Origin: Curtobacterium sp. VKM Ac-1395
Lineage (GTDB): Bacteria; Actinomycetota; Actinomycetes; Actinomycetales; Microbacteriaceae
Direction: 5' to 3'
Assembly: GCF_015350975.1 (NCBI RefSeq)
Contig: NZ_JADKRX010000002.1
Location: forward strand, 284,004-348,003
DNA length: 64,000 nucleotides
The notes under the pieces were generated by a model. The model was not told the origin of the DNA, searched no databases, and saw only the letters and a program-made list of their open reading frames with translations. A program made the translations under genes and the position numbers. Positions 1 through 8,287 of the stretch are shown piece by piece (the first letter of the stretch is position 1; every line of letters begins with the position of its first letter).

Positions 1-162
1 CGGGACGGTGACGACCTCTGGGTCTCCGACCGTTTCTCGGGCAACGGGTCGGTCATCCGGCACATCGACGGCTCGATCCGGCGCTGCGAGCCGGGCCGGC
101 GCTACCGCGTCGAGCGGGGCGCGCGCGTCGACGTGGGTGAGCAGTTCTTCCTCGTGCAGTAG
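1..162 (+). CDS. FHA-domain protein, C-terminal fragment
   Basis: Frame 1 is open from the left edge to TAG at 160-162 and gives 53 residues. The sequence shows LWVSDRFSGNGSVI, then a turn, then RGARVDVGEQFFLV. This matches the last beta strands of a forkhead-associated domain, where the S/NGT-like loop (here SGNGS) helps contact phosphothreonine. FHA domains read Ser/Thr-kinase phosphorylation. The start and any other domains lie outside the window. A strong hairpin follows the stop, so this is probably the end of a transcript. Confidence 0.7.
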   Translation, partial: RDGDDLWVSDRFSGNGSVIRHIDGSIRRCEPGRRYRVERGARVDVGEQFFLVQ

Positions 163-200
163 TCCCGCCGCAGGAGCATCACTCCTCCACAGCGCGGTCC

Positions 201-234
201 ACGGGCCGGTTCATCCACGGATGGACCGGCCCGT
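201..234 (+). terminator. Hairpin after the FHA gene
   Basis: The arms 201-216 and 219-234 are complementary over about 15 bp with one G-T pair, and the sequence begins and ends with acgggccggt/accggcccgt. There is no T-run, as is usual for high-GC actinobacteria. It lies 39 nt after the FHA stop codon. Confidence 0.55.
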
Positions 235-270
235 TCCGGTCGCGGTCCGCGCGTGCGGTGGACTCAGGGC

Positions 271-1209
271 ATGCGCGCTTCGGTCGTCCGGCTCCTCGTC
301 CTCGCTTCGGCAGTCCTCCTCGGTGTGGTCGCGATCGTCCACGGCGCGGTGACCGGTGCCGCCTGCGCACTGTGTCTGCTGGCCGTCGCTGCGCTGGTGC
401 GTGACCGCGTCGGTGTCGAGCAGGAACCGGAGCTCCCGCCGGCGCACCTGCCGGTCGAGACCGATGTCGGCGTCGACCCCGACGTAGTCGTCGCGACCCT
501 CGACCGGCTCGCAGTGGGGACGGACCCGGACGGGCGGGTCGTCCACCTCGACGCCACCGCCGGGATCGTCGTGATCGGGCACGGAGCCCTCGCGGTCGGT
601 GTCGTCACGGCACTCGCGTCGTCGTTGAGCGCGGCGGCGGATGACACCCACGTGGTCCGCTCCGCCGCCGGGGCCTGCGTCGACCTGCCGGCGTCTCGTC
701 ACGGCGTGGCGGACGGGACGGCCGTCGCGGTCGTGCTCGACGAAGCCGGTGCCAGGGTCGCGTCGGTCGTGCTCGTGCCGGACCTCCGGACGCTGCCGCG
801 ACGACCGGCGTCCACCGTGGAGGTCAGCCGGTACGGGTGCACGGTCCGCGCCGATCCGGACGCTCCCCGCGGTGTGGTCGTCGTCCCGGCGCTGCCCGAG
901 CTGCAGCCCGCGCAGACCGCGACGCCATCACCGGCCTCGGCCTCGGCCGACACCACGGTCGCCGCCGCGTGGAGGAGTCCGTCGTCGCCGGCCGTCAGCG
1001 CAGACCGTCGCCGACCCGGACGGACCCGACGGGCACGCCACCACCGAGGACCTTCTCACCCGTGGCCTGGAGCACGTCGGCAACACCATCGGCCGGTACC
1101 AGGCCGTTGCGCTGCAGCAGGGTCAGCGCAGCGAGCGTCCCCGCACGGAGCGCCCCGTCGAGGACCTTCACGACGACCGCTGCACCACAGGGGACTGCCA
1201 TCACCATGA
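271..1209 (+). CDS. Membrane-anchored protein of unknown function
   Basis: The ATG at 271 (an in-frame GTG lies at 253) opens a protein with two hydrophobic segments in its first 45 residues, then a soluble Ala/Val/Asp-rich region. No enzyme motif was recognised. The stretch GIVVIGHGALAVG sits where a P-loop would be in an FtsK/EssC-type ATPase, but it has no GKS/T, so any link to such a protein is speculative. From about base 995 the frame lies antisense to the asparaginase gene and the product becomes Arg/Pro/His-rich. The last 70 or so residues are therefore doubtful, and a frameshift or lost stop is possible. The position next to an FHA gene may be meaningful. Confidence 0.45.
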   Translation: MRASVVRLLVLASAVLLGVVAIVHGAVTGAACALCLLAVAALVRDRVGVEQEPELPPAHLPVETDVGVDPDVVVATLDRLAVGTDPDGRVVHLDATAGIVVIGHGALAVGVVTALASSLSAAADDTHVVRSAAGACVDLPASRHGVADGTAVAVVLDEAGARVASVVLVPDLRTLPRRPASTVEVSRYGCTVRADPDAPRGVVVVPALPELQPAQTATPSPASASADTTVAAAWRSPSSPAVSADRRRPGRTRRARHHRGPSHPWPGARRQHHRPVPGRCAAAGSAQRASPHGAPRRGPSRRPLHHRGLPSP

Positions 1210-1987
1210 CGCCCTCGGCGCCGAGCTTCGCGACGAGTCCCAGACGTTCGATCGTCACCGTGTTCGCCCGCCCGACCCCGTCGATGGCCCAGGCGTTCGC
1301 GAGCACCGCGTCGGTGAGGGCCGCCGTGTCCGCGTCCGACCGCTGGACGAAGCCGGCGAGCCCGCGGGCCAGGCCGGTCAGCGTGAGGGGGAACACCGGT
1401 GCGCCACAGCCGTCCGTGCCGACCACGTCGACGACCTCACCCGTGGCGTCCTCGACCGTGGACCGGACGAGCTGCTGCAGCGGGTGCGCGATGTCGAGGT
1501 AGGTGGCCTCGTCCCAGCCGTTCACCCGGCAGGCGGCGAGCATGCCGGCATGCTTGCCGGAGCAGTTCATCGCGAGCCGTCGGGGCTCGGTCATCGTCTG
1601 CGCCGTCGCTCGGTCGAACGGCATGTCCGGCGGGCAGCCCAGGTCGTCCTCGACGTGGTCGAAGGAGGCGAGCATGTGCTCGGCGAGCGACTGGTGCGAC
1701 GGCGTCCCCGCGTGGCTCGCCGTCGTCATCACGAGCTCCGGGCCGGAGAACAGCGCGCCGGCTCGGCGGATCGCCAGCGCCTGGAAGGGCTTCATGGTGG
1801 ACCTGGGGTAGATGCTCGCCGTCGGGTCGCCGACGGCATCGAGCACGGCACCGCTCGCGTCCACGACGACGCCCGCGCCGACGTGCCGGCTCTCGTCGAA
1901 CCCGGAGCGCTCGAGCACCGCCAGCTCGACGGACCCCGCCGCGGTGAGAGGATGGCGGTCGGTGCGGACTTCGGTGCTCTCCGTCAT
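995..1987 (-). CDS. Asparaginase (Asparaginase_II / AnsA-type family)
   Basis: This 330-residue protein resembles the asparaginase family first described from Rhizobium etli, which hydrolyses L-asparagine to aspartate and ammonia in the cytoplasm. Visible family segments include YPRSTMKPFQALA near the N-terminus, the central MNCSGKHAGMLA, and DGCGAPVFPL. The ATG at 1987 was chosen because a TACCAT hexamer ends 6 nt upstream, the same spacing as many other starts here. A longer frame to 2104 would add a repeat-encoded hydrophobic extension and is considered false. The gene diverges from osmC and converges on the unknown membrane protein. Confidence 0.85.
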   Translation of the reverse strand: MTESTEVRTDRHPLTAAGSVELAVLERSGFDESRHVGAGVVVDASGAVLDAVGDPTASIYPRSTMKPFQALAIRRAGALFSGPELVMTTASHAGTPSHQSLAEHMLASFDHVEDDLGCPPDMPFDRATAQTMTEPRRLAMNCSGKHAGMLAACRVNGWDEATYLDIAHPLQQLVRSTVEDATGEVVDVVGTDGCGAPVFPLTLTGLARGLAGFVQRSDADTAALTDAVLANAWAIDGVGRANTVTIERLGLVAKLGAEGVMVMAVPCGAAVVVKVLDGALRAGTLAALTLLQRNGLVPADGVADVLQATGEKVLGGGVPVGSVRVGDGLR

Positions 1988-1993
1988 ACGGCG

Positions 1994-1999
1994 ATGGTA
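1994..1999 (-). promoter_or_regulatory. -10 hexamer for the asparaginase gene
   Basis: TACCAT on the minus strand, 6 nt before the ATG, fits a leaderless transcript. Confidence 0.45.
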
Positions 2000-2014
2000 C
2001 CGAGCGGCGGAGCG

Positions 2015-2092
2015 CCCGAGCAGCAGCACAGCACCGAGCAGCAGCACCGCACCGAGCAGCAGCACCGCGAACCGAGCAGCACCGCGACCGAG
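2015..2092. repeat. Imperfect tandem repeat, 18-bp unit
   Basis: Units of the form ccgagcagcagcaccgca begin near 2017, 2035 and 2053, followed by shortened copies. The block fills the intergenic space between the divergent asparaginase and osmC genes. Read on the minus strand it encodes a repeated Leu-Leu-Leu-Gly-Ala-Val pattern. Confidence 0.8.
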
Positions 2093-2105
2093 ACGAGGAG
2101 CCACC

Positions 2106-2618
2106 GTGCAGGACCACAGCTACGAGGTCGCCGTCCGCTGGACCGGCGACCGGGGGACCGGCACGAGCGGGTACCGGGAGTACGGCCGCGACCACGTCTT
2201 CAGTGCAGCGGGCAAGCCGGACGTCGAGGGCTCAGCCGACCCGACGTTCCGCGGCGACCGCGACCGGTGGAACCCCGAGGAGCTCCTCACGGCCGCGCTC
2301 GCCCAGTGCCACATGCTCAGCTACCTGCACGTAGCCGTCGCCCAGGGCTTCACCGTCCTGGCGTACGAGGACCGCGCGACCGCCACGCTCAACCTCAACC
2401 GCGACGGCTCGGGGGAGCTCACCGGTGCGACGCTGCACCCGGTGGTCACCATCGCCGAACCCGACCGCGTGGCCGACGCCGAGGCCGCCCACGCCCAGGC
2501 GAACGCGCTCTGCTTCATCGCGCGGTCCGTGGCCTTCCCGGTGCACCACGAGGCGACCACGCTCGTGCTCCAGCAGGTCGACGAGAGCGCACTCGGATCG
2601 GACTCATCGACTGCGTGA
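2106..2618 (+). CDS. OsmC family peroxiredoxin-like protein
   Basis: This 170-residue protein belongs to the OsmC/Ohr fold, whose members reduce organic hydroperoxides with a cysteine pair. Cys68 in AQCHMLSYL and Cys136 in ALCFIARSV occupy the expected places, and WNPEELL precedes the first cysteine as in OsmC-type proteins. The start is the GTG at 2106, preceded by gaggag at 2095-2100; the frame is open further upstream but only through repeat and antisense sequence. Substrate and physiological role cannot be read from sequence. The next gene starts 16 nt after the stop. Confidence 0.85.
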   Translation: MQDHSYEVAVRWTGDRGTGTSGYREYGRDHVFSAAGKPDVEGSADPTFRGDRDRWNPEELLTAALAQCHMLSYLHVAVAQGFTVLAYEDRATATLNLNRDGSGELTGATLHPVVTIAEPDRVADAEAAHAQANALCFIARSVAFPVHHEATTLVLQQVDESALGSDSSTA

Positions 2619-2634
2619 GGCAGACTGGGTCCTC

Positions 2635-3603
2635 GTGAAGCGTCCCCGCCTGCTCCCGATCGCCCTCGTGCCCGTCGTCCTCCTCGGGCTCGCCGCCTGC
2701 TCCGGTTCCGGATCCGGGGGTGCGTCCTCGTCGCCCTCCGCCTCTGCGAGCGGTACGCCTGCCGCGATCACCAGTTGCCCCAAGCCCGGCAAGTCGTCTG
2801 ACGCGATCGACGTCTCCGGTGACTTCGGCGGCAAGAAGGCGCCGTCGGTGAAGTTCGACAAGGGCCTCACGGCGTCCTCCCCGCAGGCCACCACGGTCGT
2901 CAAGGGCTCCGGCGACGACCTGAAGTCCGGCCAGTACGCGCAGGTGGCCTACAGCGTCTACCAGGCGTCGAACGCGAAGAAGCTCGGCACGGTCGGCTTC
3001 GACCAGGGCAACCCCCAGGTGCTGACGGTCGGTGGCAGCGGCTTCGGTGCGCTCCTGGCGTGCTCGACCGTGGGCGACCGCCTCGCAGCGATCGGTTCCT
3101 CCTCGGCCCTCGGGTTCACCACCGGTGGCGACATCGTCGTGGTCGCCGACGTCATCGCGAAGACCCCGACCAAGGCCACGGGCACGCCGCAGGACCAGAA
3201 GTCCGACCTGCCGACGGTGAAGGACAAGGCCGACGGCGAACCGGAGATCACCATCCCCGACGTCGCGGCCCCGACGACCACCACCCCCGAGGTCGTCAAG
3301 CAGGGCGACGGCGACGCGGTGGCCGAAGGTGACACCGTGCTCGTGCAGTACAAGGGCGTCGTCTACGACGGCGGCAAGGAGTTCGACTCCTCGTGGTCGA
3401 AGGGCGCCCCCACCACGTTCACGATCGCCGAGGGCCAGCTCATCAAGGGCTTCGTCACCGGGCTCGTCGGCCAGAAGATCGGCTCGCAGGTGATGATCGT
3501 CGTGACGCCCGAGGACGGCTACGGTGCCACCCCGCCCGAGGGCTCGGGCATCCCGAAGAACGCCACGCTGGTCTTCGTGGTCGACCTCCTCGCGAAGGGC
3601 TGA
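2635..3603 (+). CDS. FKBP-type peptidyl-prolyl isomerase lipoprotein
   Basis: The product has 322 residues. It begins with a lipoprotein signal peptide (KRPR, hydrophobic core, LAAC with Cys22), then a Ser-rich linker. The C-terminal 100 residues form a canonical FKBP domain: [43 protein letters not shown]-like PEDGYG and VFVVDLL. The middle region (about residues 75-185) has a similar size and strand pattern and looks like a diverged first FKBP repeat. It probably helps fold exported proteins at the outer face of the membrane. GTG start; CAGACT lies 8 nt upstream. Confidence 0.88.
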   Translation: MKRPRLLPIALVPVVLLGLAACSGSGSGGASSSPSASASGTPAAITSCPKPGKSSDAIDVSGDFGGKKAPSVKFDKGLTASSPQATTVVKGSGDDLKSGQYAQVAYSVYQASNAKKLGTVGFDQGNPQVLTVGGSGFGALLACSTVGDRLAAIGSSSALGFTTGGDIVVVADVIAKTPTKATGTPQDQKSDLPTVKDKADGEPEITIPDVAAPTTTTPEVVKQGDGDAVAEGDTVLVQYKGVVYDGGKEFDSSWSKGAPTTFTIAEGQLIKGFVTGLVGQKIGSQVMIVVTPEDGYGATPPEGSGIPKNATLVFVVDLLAKG

Positions 3604-3631
3604 GCGACCGGCCCGCAGCCAGCGCCGTCGG

Positions 3632-3637
3632 TAGGTT
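3632..3637 (+). promoter_or_regulatory. -10 hexamer for dxr
   Basis: TAGGTT lies 7 nt before the ATG and predicts a leaderless dxr mRNA. Confidence 0.5.
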
Positions 3638-3644
3638 GGGACCC

Positions 3645-4739
3645 ATGGACACCACCCCGGCCCGTCGCCGCGTCGTCATCCTCGGCAGCACCGGCTCCAT
3701 CGGCACCCAGGCCCTCGACGTCATCGCGCGGAACCCCGACCGCTTCGAGGTCGTCGGGCTCACCGCCGGCAGCAACGCCGGACTCCTCGGAGAACAGGCC
3801 AGCGCGTTCGACGTCCACGAGACCGCGCTCGGAGCTCCTGACGCCGAACGCCTGGTCCGCAGCGTCGAGGCCGACGTCGTCCTGAACGGCATCACCGGTT
3901 CGGTCGGCCTCGGCCCGACGCTCGCGACGTTGGAGACCGGCGCGACGCTGGCCCTGGCGAACAAGGAGAGCCTCATCGTGGGCGGTCCGCTCGTGCAGGC
4001 CGCCGCCGCACCGGCGCAGATCGTCCCGGTGGACAGCGAGCACTCCGCCATCGCCCAGGCACTCCGTTCGGGCACGGACACCGAGGTCCGCCGACTGGTC
4101 CTGACCGCCAGCGGCGGTCCGTTCCGGGGACGGAGCCGGGACGAGCTCCGCGACGTCACCCCGGCGCAGGCGCTCGCGCACCCGACGTGGGACATGGGCC
4201 TCGTCGTCACGACGAACTCGGCGACGCTGGTGAACAAGGGCCTCGAGGTCATCGAGGCCCACCTGCTCTTCGGCGTGCCGTACGACCGCATCGACGTCAC
4301 GGTGCACGCGCAGTCGATCGTGCACTCGATGGTCGAGTTCGTCGACGGCTCCACCATCGCCCAGGCCTCGCCCCCGGACATGCGCCTGCCGATCGCGCTC
4401 GGCATGGCCTGGCCCGACCGGGTGCCGGAGGTCGGGGTGCCGCTCGACTGGACGACGGCCAGCACGTGGACCTTCGAGCCGCTCGACACCGAGGCCTTCG
4501 GCGCGGTTGCCCTCGCGAAGCGCGTCGGTCAGCTCGGCGGCACGTACCCGGCCGTCTTCAACGCCGCGAACGAGCAGGCGGTCGCCGCGTTCCACGCCGG
4601 CGCGATCGGCTTCCTCGACATCGTCGACACGGTCGAGCGCGTCGTCGAGACACACACGCCGGGGGAGTCCTCGCTCGAGGGCGTGCTCGCCGCGGAACGC
4701 TGGGCACGCCAGGCTGCGGACCACGCGTTGACGCGCTGA
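3645..4739 (+). CDS. dxr: 1-deoxy-D-xylulose 5-phosphate reductoisomerase
   Basis: This 364-residue enzyme converts DXP to 2-C-methyl-D-erythritol 4-phosphate with NADPH, the committed step of the MEP isoprenoid pathway. The nucleotide-binding loop GSTGSIG is at residues 14-20. VDSEHSA supplies the metal ligands (Asp130, Glu132). HPTWDMG and [13 protein letters not shown] are typical family segments, and the length is slightly short of the usual 390. ispG lies about 4 kb downstream. The next gene, a site-2 protease, is the usual dxr neighbour in actinobacteria. Confidence 0.95.
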   Translation: MDTTPARRRVVILGSTGSIGTQALDVIARNPDRFEVVGLTAGSNAGLLGEQASAFDVHETALGAPDAERLVRSVEADVVLNGITGSVGLGPTLATLETGATLALANKESLIVGGPLVQAAAAPAQIVPVDSEHSAIAQALRSGTDTEVRRLVLTASGGPFRGRSRDELRDVTPAQALAHPTWDMGLVVTTNSATLVNKGLEVIEAHLLFGVPYDRIDVTVHAQSIVHSMVEFVDGSTIAQASPPDMRLPIALGMAWPDRVPEVGVPLDWTTASTWTFEPLDTEAFGAVALAKRVGQLGGTYPAVFNAANEQAVAAFHAGAIGFLDIVDTVERVVETHTPGESSLEGVLAAERWARQAADHALTR

Positions 4740-4812
4740 ACCCGCCTGACCCGGCCGGGAGGCTCGACCCACCACCCAGCGCGCGCTCGGCTGGTTCTTC
4801 GAATCAGTCCCG

Positions 4813-4818
4813 TACGCT
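4813..4818 (+). promoter_or_regulatory. -10 hexamer for the site-2 protease gene
   Basis: TACGCT lies 6 nt before the GTG start. Confidence 0.45.
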
Positions 4819-4824
4819 GCTCCG

Positions 4825-6153
4825 GTGACCGTCGGAACCGTGCTCCTGTTCGTCCTCGGCGTCGTCGTCTTCATCGTCGGCCTGCTGATCTCGATCGGGC
4901 TCCACGAGCTCGGTCACCTCGCGTTCGCGAAGCTCTTCGGGGTGAAGGTGACGCAGTACTCGCTCGGCTTCGGCAAGGCGGTCTGGTCGTTCCGCCGCGG
5001 GGAGACCGAGTACGGCATCCGACCGATCCTGCTCGGCGGCTACATCTCGATGGTCGGCATGCTCAAGCCGCGCGCGTCCGGCAGAGCGATCACGAACACC
5101 GGCATGTACAGCGCGTTCATCCAGGACGCCCGCCAGGCCAGCGCCGAGCAGATCGCCGAGTCCGGCGGGGACGACTCCCGGGCGTTCTACCGCCTGACCC
5201 CGTGGAAGCGGATCATCGTGATGGTGGCCGGCCCGGCGATGAACCTGGTGATCGGCGTCCTGCTCTTCGGCGTGCTGCTCGTCGGGTTCGGCGCACCGAC
5301 CACCACCTTCACCTCGCGGGTCGACTGCGTCCTGCCCACCACCGCGAGCACCAGCTGCTCCCCGGGCGACGACGTCTCCCCGGCCAAGCAGGCGGGGCTG
5401 CGGTCCGGCGACGTCGTCGTGGCCGTCGACGGCCAGCAGGACCCCACGATCACGCAGGTCTCCGATGCCTTCCAGAAGTCGGCCGGCACGCCCGTCTCGG
5501 TCGTGGTGCAGCGGGACGGTGACCGGAAGACCGTCGAGGTCACCCCGACCCTCGCGACGCGCGACGTCTACGACGCGCAGGGCAAGATCGTCGAGAACGC
5601 CGACGGCACCGCGAAGACGCAGCAGGTCGGCGTCGTCGGGGTCAGCATCGGGCAGACGCTCGTCCGGCAGTCTCCCGCTGCGGTGCTCCCGGCGACGGGC
5701 GCGCAGATCGGTGCATCGGTGCACCTCATCGTCGACCTGCCGCAGCGCCTCGTCGCGGTGTGGAACGCGGCCTTCGGATCACAGGCCCGCTCGGCCGACA
5801 GCCCCGTGTCCGTGGTCGGCGTCGGCCGGGCCATCGGCACCGTGTCGTCGATGAGCGGCGTCCCCGTGGTCGACAAGATCTACACGATCCTCGGCCTGCT
5901 GGCGTCGCTGAACATCGGCCTCTTCGTGCTCAACATGGTGCCGCTGCTCCCGCTGGACGGCGGGCACATCGCCGGGGCGCTGTGGGAGGCGATCAAGCGT
6001 CGCGCCTTCACGCTCGTCGGCAAGGCGGACCCGGGGCCGATCGACCTCGCGAAGACGATGCCGCTCACGATGGTCGTCGTCGTCCTGCTGGCCGGCATGA
6101 GTGCGCTTCTGATCTACGCCGACATCGTCCGGCCGGTCAACCTCTTCGGCTAG
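4825..6153 (+). CDS. RIP (site-2-type) zinc metalloprotease, RseP/Rip1-like
   Basis: This 442-residue integral membrane protein carries the zinc motif HELGH at residues 27-31 in the first membrane segment and LDGG at 377-380 near the end, the two halves of an M50 active site. A PDZ domain lies between them (about 190-260, with AGLRSGDVVVAVDG). Family members cut transmembrane segments of anti-sigma factors or other proteins after a first cleavage. The PDZ region is preceded by a Cys pair in an extracytoplasmic insert (residues about 168-178). The gene follows dxr, as in other actinobacteria. Confidence 0.93.
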   Translation: MTVGTVLLFVLGVVVFIVGLLISIGLHELGHLAFAKLFGVKVTQYSLGFGKAVWSFRRGETEYGIRPILLGGYISMVGMLKPRASGRAITNTGMYSAFIQDARQASAEQIAESGGDDSRAFYRLTPWKRIIVMVAGPAMNLVIGVLLFGVLLVGFGAPTTTFTSRVDCVLPTTASTSCSPGDDVSPAKQAGLRSGDVVVAVDGQQDPTITQVSDAFQKSAGTPVSVVVQRDGDRKTVEVTPTLATRDVYDAQGKIVENADGTAKTQQVGVVGVSIGQTLVRQSPAAVLPATGAQIGASVHLIVDLPQRLVAVWNAAFGSQARSADSPVSVVGVGRAIGTVSSMSGVPVVDKIYTILGLLASLNIGLFVLNMVPLLPLDGGHIAGALWEAIKRRAFTLVGKADPGPIDLAKTMPLTMVVVVLLAGMSALLIYADIVRPVNLFG

Positions 6154-6180
6154 CGGCTGTCCGGGTCCCTCGGGCAGCAC

Positions 6181-6186
6181 TACGCT
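6181..6186 (+). promoter_or_regulatory. -10 hexamer for the NCS1 permease gene
   Basis: TACGCT lies 6 nt before the ATG. Confidence 0.45.
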
Positions 6187-6192
6187 CTCCGC

Positions 6193-7686
6193 ATGAGCAC
6201 AGCGCCCGAGGTCCGCACGGTCGAGCGGCAGGGCATCGACGTCATCGCCGAGTCCGAGCGGAAGGGGCGCCCCCGCGGGCTCTTCTGGCCGTGGTTCGCG
6301 GCGAACATCTCCGTGCTCGGGCTGAGCTACGGCTCGTTCGTGCTCGGGTTCGGCATCTCCGCCGCCCAGGCCACGATCGTGTCGGTCATCGGGGTGGCGT
6401 TCTCGTTCCTGCTCTGCGGCGTCGTCGCGATCGCCGGCAAGCGCGGGTCCGCGCCGACGATGGTGCTCAGCCGTGCGGCGTTCGGCGTCCGCGGCAACCG
6501 GCTGCCCTCGTTCCTCAGCTGGATCCTCACGGTCGGGTGGGAGACGGCCCTGGCGTCCCTCGCCGTGCTGGCGACCTCGACCGTGTTCCGGGAGCTCGGG
6601 TGGGACGACGGCGTGCTGACGAAGCTCGTCGCGCTCGTCGTCGTCGCGGCGCTCGTCATCGGTGCCGGCATCGCGGGCTTCGACGTGATCATGCGGCTGC
6701 AGACCTGGATCACGGTCATCACCGCCGTGCTGACGGTCGTGTACATCGTCCTCGCCGTCCCGTCGATCGACCTCGGCGCCCTCGCTGACCTGCCGTCCGG
6801 CAGCACCCAGAACGTCATCGGGGCGCTGGTGCTCGTCATGACCGGCTTCGGGCTCGGCTGGGTGAACGCGGCCGCCGACTACTCCCGGTACCTCCCGCGG
6901 TCGGCGTCGACCGGCGGCGTGGTGTGGTGGACGACGTTCGGCGGGGCCCTCGCTCCGGCGGTGCTCGTCGTCATCGGCGTGCTGCTCGCCGGTTCGTCGA
7001 AGGACCTCAGCGCTGCGATCGGCGCTGACCCGATCGGTGCCCTGACCACCCTGCTGCCGGTCTGGTTCCTGATCCCGTTCGCCCTGGTCGCCGTGCTCGG
7101 GCTGGTGGGCGGTGCCGTGCTCGACATCTACTCGTCGGGCCTCGCGCTCCTCAGCGCAGGCGTTCGCATCCCGCGCCCCGCCGCAGCCGGTGTCGACGGC
7201 GTGCTCATGGTCGCCGGCGCGATCTACGTCGTCTTCTTCGCGAAGGACTTCATCTCGCCGTTCCAGGCCTTCCTCGTCACGCTCGGTGTCCCCGTCGCCG
7301 CCTGGTGCGGCGTCTTCGTGGCCGACGTGCTGCTCCGGCGCCGGGCCTACGCCGAGGGTGAGCTCGACAGCGTCGGCGGCCGCTACGGCGACGTGCGGTG
7401 GGGTGCGATCGCCCTGGTGCTCGTCGGCACCGCGCTCGGATGGGGTCTCGTCACGAACACGTACGGAGTGCCGTCCTGGCTGAACTGGCAGGGGTACCTG
7501 CTCGAGCCGTTCGGCCTCGGCGGTCGCACGGGGGCGTGGGCGTACGCGAACCTCGGCGTGCTGGTCGCCCTCGTCGTCGGCTTCGTCGGCACGCTCACCA
7601 CCGCACGGGGTGCCGTCCGTCGACAGGAGGCGCAGCCGGTCACCGAGCCGATCAGCAGCGTCCCGGACGCCGAGCTGCAGCGATGA
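6193..7686 (+). CDS. NCS1 family nucleobase/cytosine permease
   Basis: The 497-residue protein has about 12 hydrophobic segments and the NCS1 layout: a short cytoplasmic N-terminus ending in GLFWPWFAANIS, SRAAFGVRGNRLPS after the second segment, and AADYSRYLPR in the middle. Members import purines, pyrimidines, allantoin, hydantoins or thiamine with protons or sodium. Sequence alone does not give the substrate. The stop overlaps the start of a cysteine hydrolase by ATGA, so transport and hydrolysis are probably linked. Confidence 0.85.
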   Translation: MSTAPEVRTVERQGIDVIAESERKGRPRGLFWPWFAANISVLGLSYGSFVLGFGISAAQATIVSVIGVAFSFLLCGVVAIAGKRGSAPTMVLSRAAFGVRGNRLPSFLSWILTVGWETALASLAVLATSTVFRELGWDDGVLTKLVALVVVAALVIGAGIAGFDVIMRLQTWITVITAVLTVVYIVLAVPSIDLGALADLPSGSTQNVIGALVLVMTGFGLGWVNAAADYSRYLPRSASTGGVVWWTTFGGALAPAVLVVIGVLLAGSSKDLSAAIGADPIGALTTLLPVWFLIPFALVAVLGLVGGAVLDIYSSGLALLSAGVRIPRPAAAGVDGVLMVAGAIYVVFFAKDFISPFQAFLVTLGVPVAAWCGVFVADVLLRRRAYAEGELDSVGGRYGDVRWGAIALVLVGTALGWGLVTNTYGVPSWLNWQGYLLEPFGLGGRTGAWAYANLGVLVALVVGFVGTLTTARGAVRRQEAQPVTEPISSVPDAELQR

Positions 7687-8225
7687 CCGTGACCGACGTG
7701 GATGCCTGGCTGGTGGTCATCGACATGCAGCGCGTCTTCACCGGGGACAGCGCCTGGGCCGCACCCGGCTACGAGCGGGCGGCGGCAGGCATCGAGCGGC
7801 TCCTGCCGCGGTTCGTCGGCCGGACGGTGCGCACCCGGTTCGTCGCGCCGGAGCACCCGCAGGGTGCCTGGGTCGACTACTACCGCGACTGGCCCTTCGC
7901 CCTCGTGCCCGACGCCGACCCGCTGTACGAACTGACCGAGCCGTTCGGGGCGGTGGACGGCCCCGTCGTCACCGAGCCGACGTTCGGCAAGTGGGGGACC
8001 AGCCTCCAGGCGGTCGTCGGTGACCACCCGCACCTCGTGCTGACCGGGGTGTCGACCGACTGCTGCGTGCTCGCGACGGCGCTGGCAGCGGCGGATGCCG
8101 GAGCCCGCGTGACGGTCGTGGCCGATGCGTGTGCCGGTGCGAGCGACGCCGACCACGAGCGCGCCCTCGACGTCATGCGGCTGTACGCGCCGCTGGTCAC
8201 CGTGGTGGAGACCCTCGAGGACTGA
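7683..8225 (+). CDS. Isochorismatase-like cysteine hydrolase
   Basis: This 180-residue protein has the isochorismatase/nicotinamidase fold. The catalytic triad is visible as Asp in VVIDMQRVF, Lys in FGKWGTS and the second Cys of STDCCVLATA. Relatives hydrolyse nicotinamide, N-carbamoyl compounds, ureidoacrylate or isochorismate. The 4-bp overlap with an NCS1 permease suggests it acts on an imported nucleobase-type or related amide, but this is inference. No metal-binding DxH motif of true nicotinamidases was identified with confidence. Confidence 0.82.
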   Translation: MTVTDVDAWLVVIDMQRVFTGDSAWAAPGYERAAAGIERLLPRFVGRTVRTRFVAPEHPQGAWVDYYRDWPFALVPDADPLYELTEPFGAVDGPVVTEPTFGKWGTSLQAVVGDHPHLVLTGVSTDCCVLATALAAADAGARVTVVADACAGASDADHERALDVMRLYAPLVTVVETLED

Positions 8226-8274
8226 CGCGCCGGACCCGCCCCGGGCTGGGGGCAGCCGTGTCGGTGTGAGCGCG

Positions 8275-8280
8275 TAGAGT
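8275..8280 (+). promoter_or_regulatory. -10 hexamer for ispG
   Basis: TAGAGT lies 7 nt before the GTG start. Confidence 0.5.
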
Positions 8281-8287
8281 CCATGTC

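Noticed and set aside
995..2104. Longer asparaginase with a leucine-rich N-terminal extension
   Set aside because: The extra 39 residues come from the tandem repeat. TACCAT sits at the proper distance from the ATG at 1987, and the conserved fold begins after that ATG.
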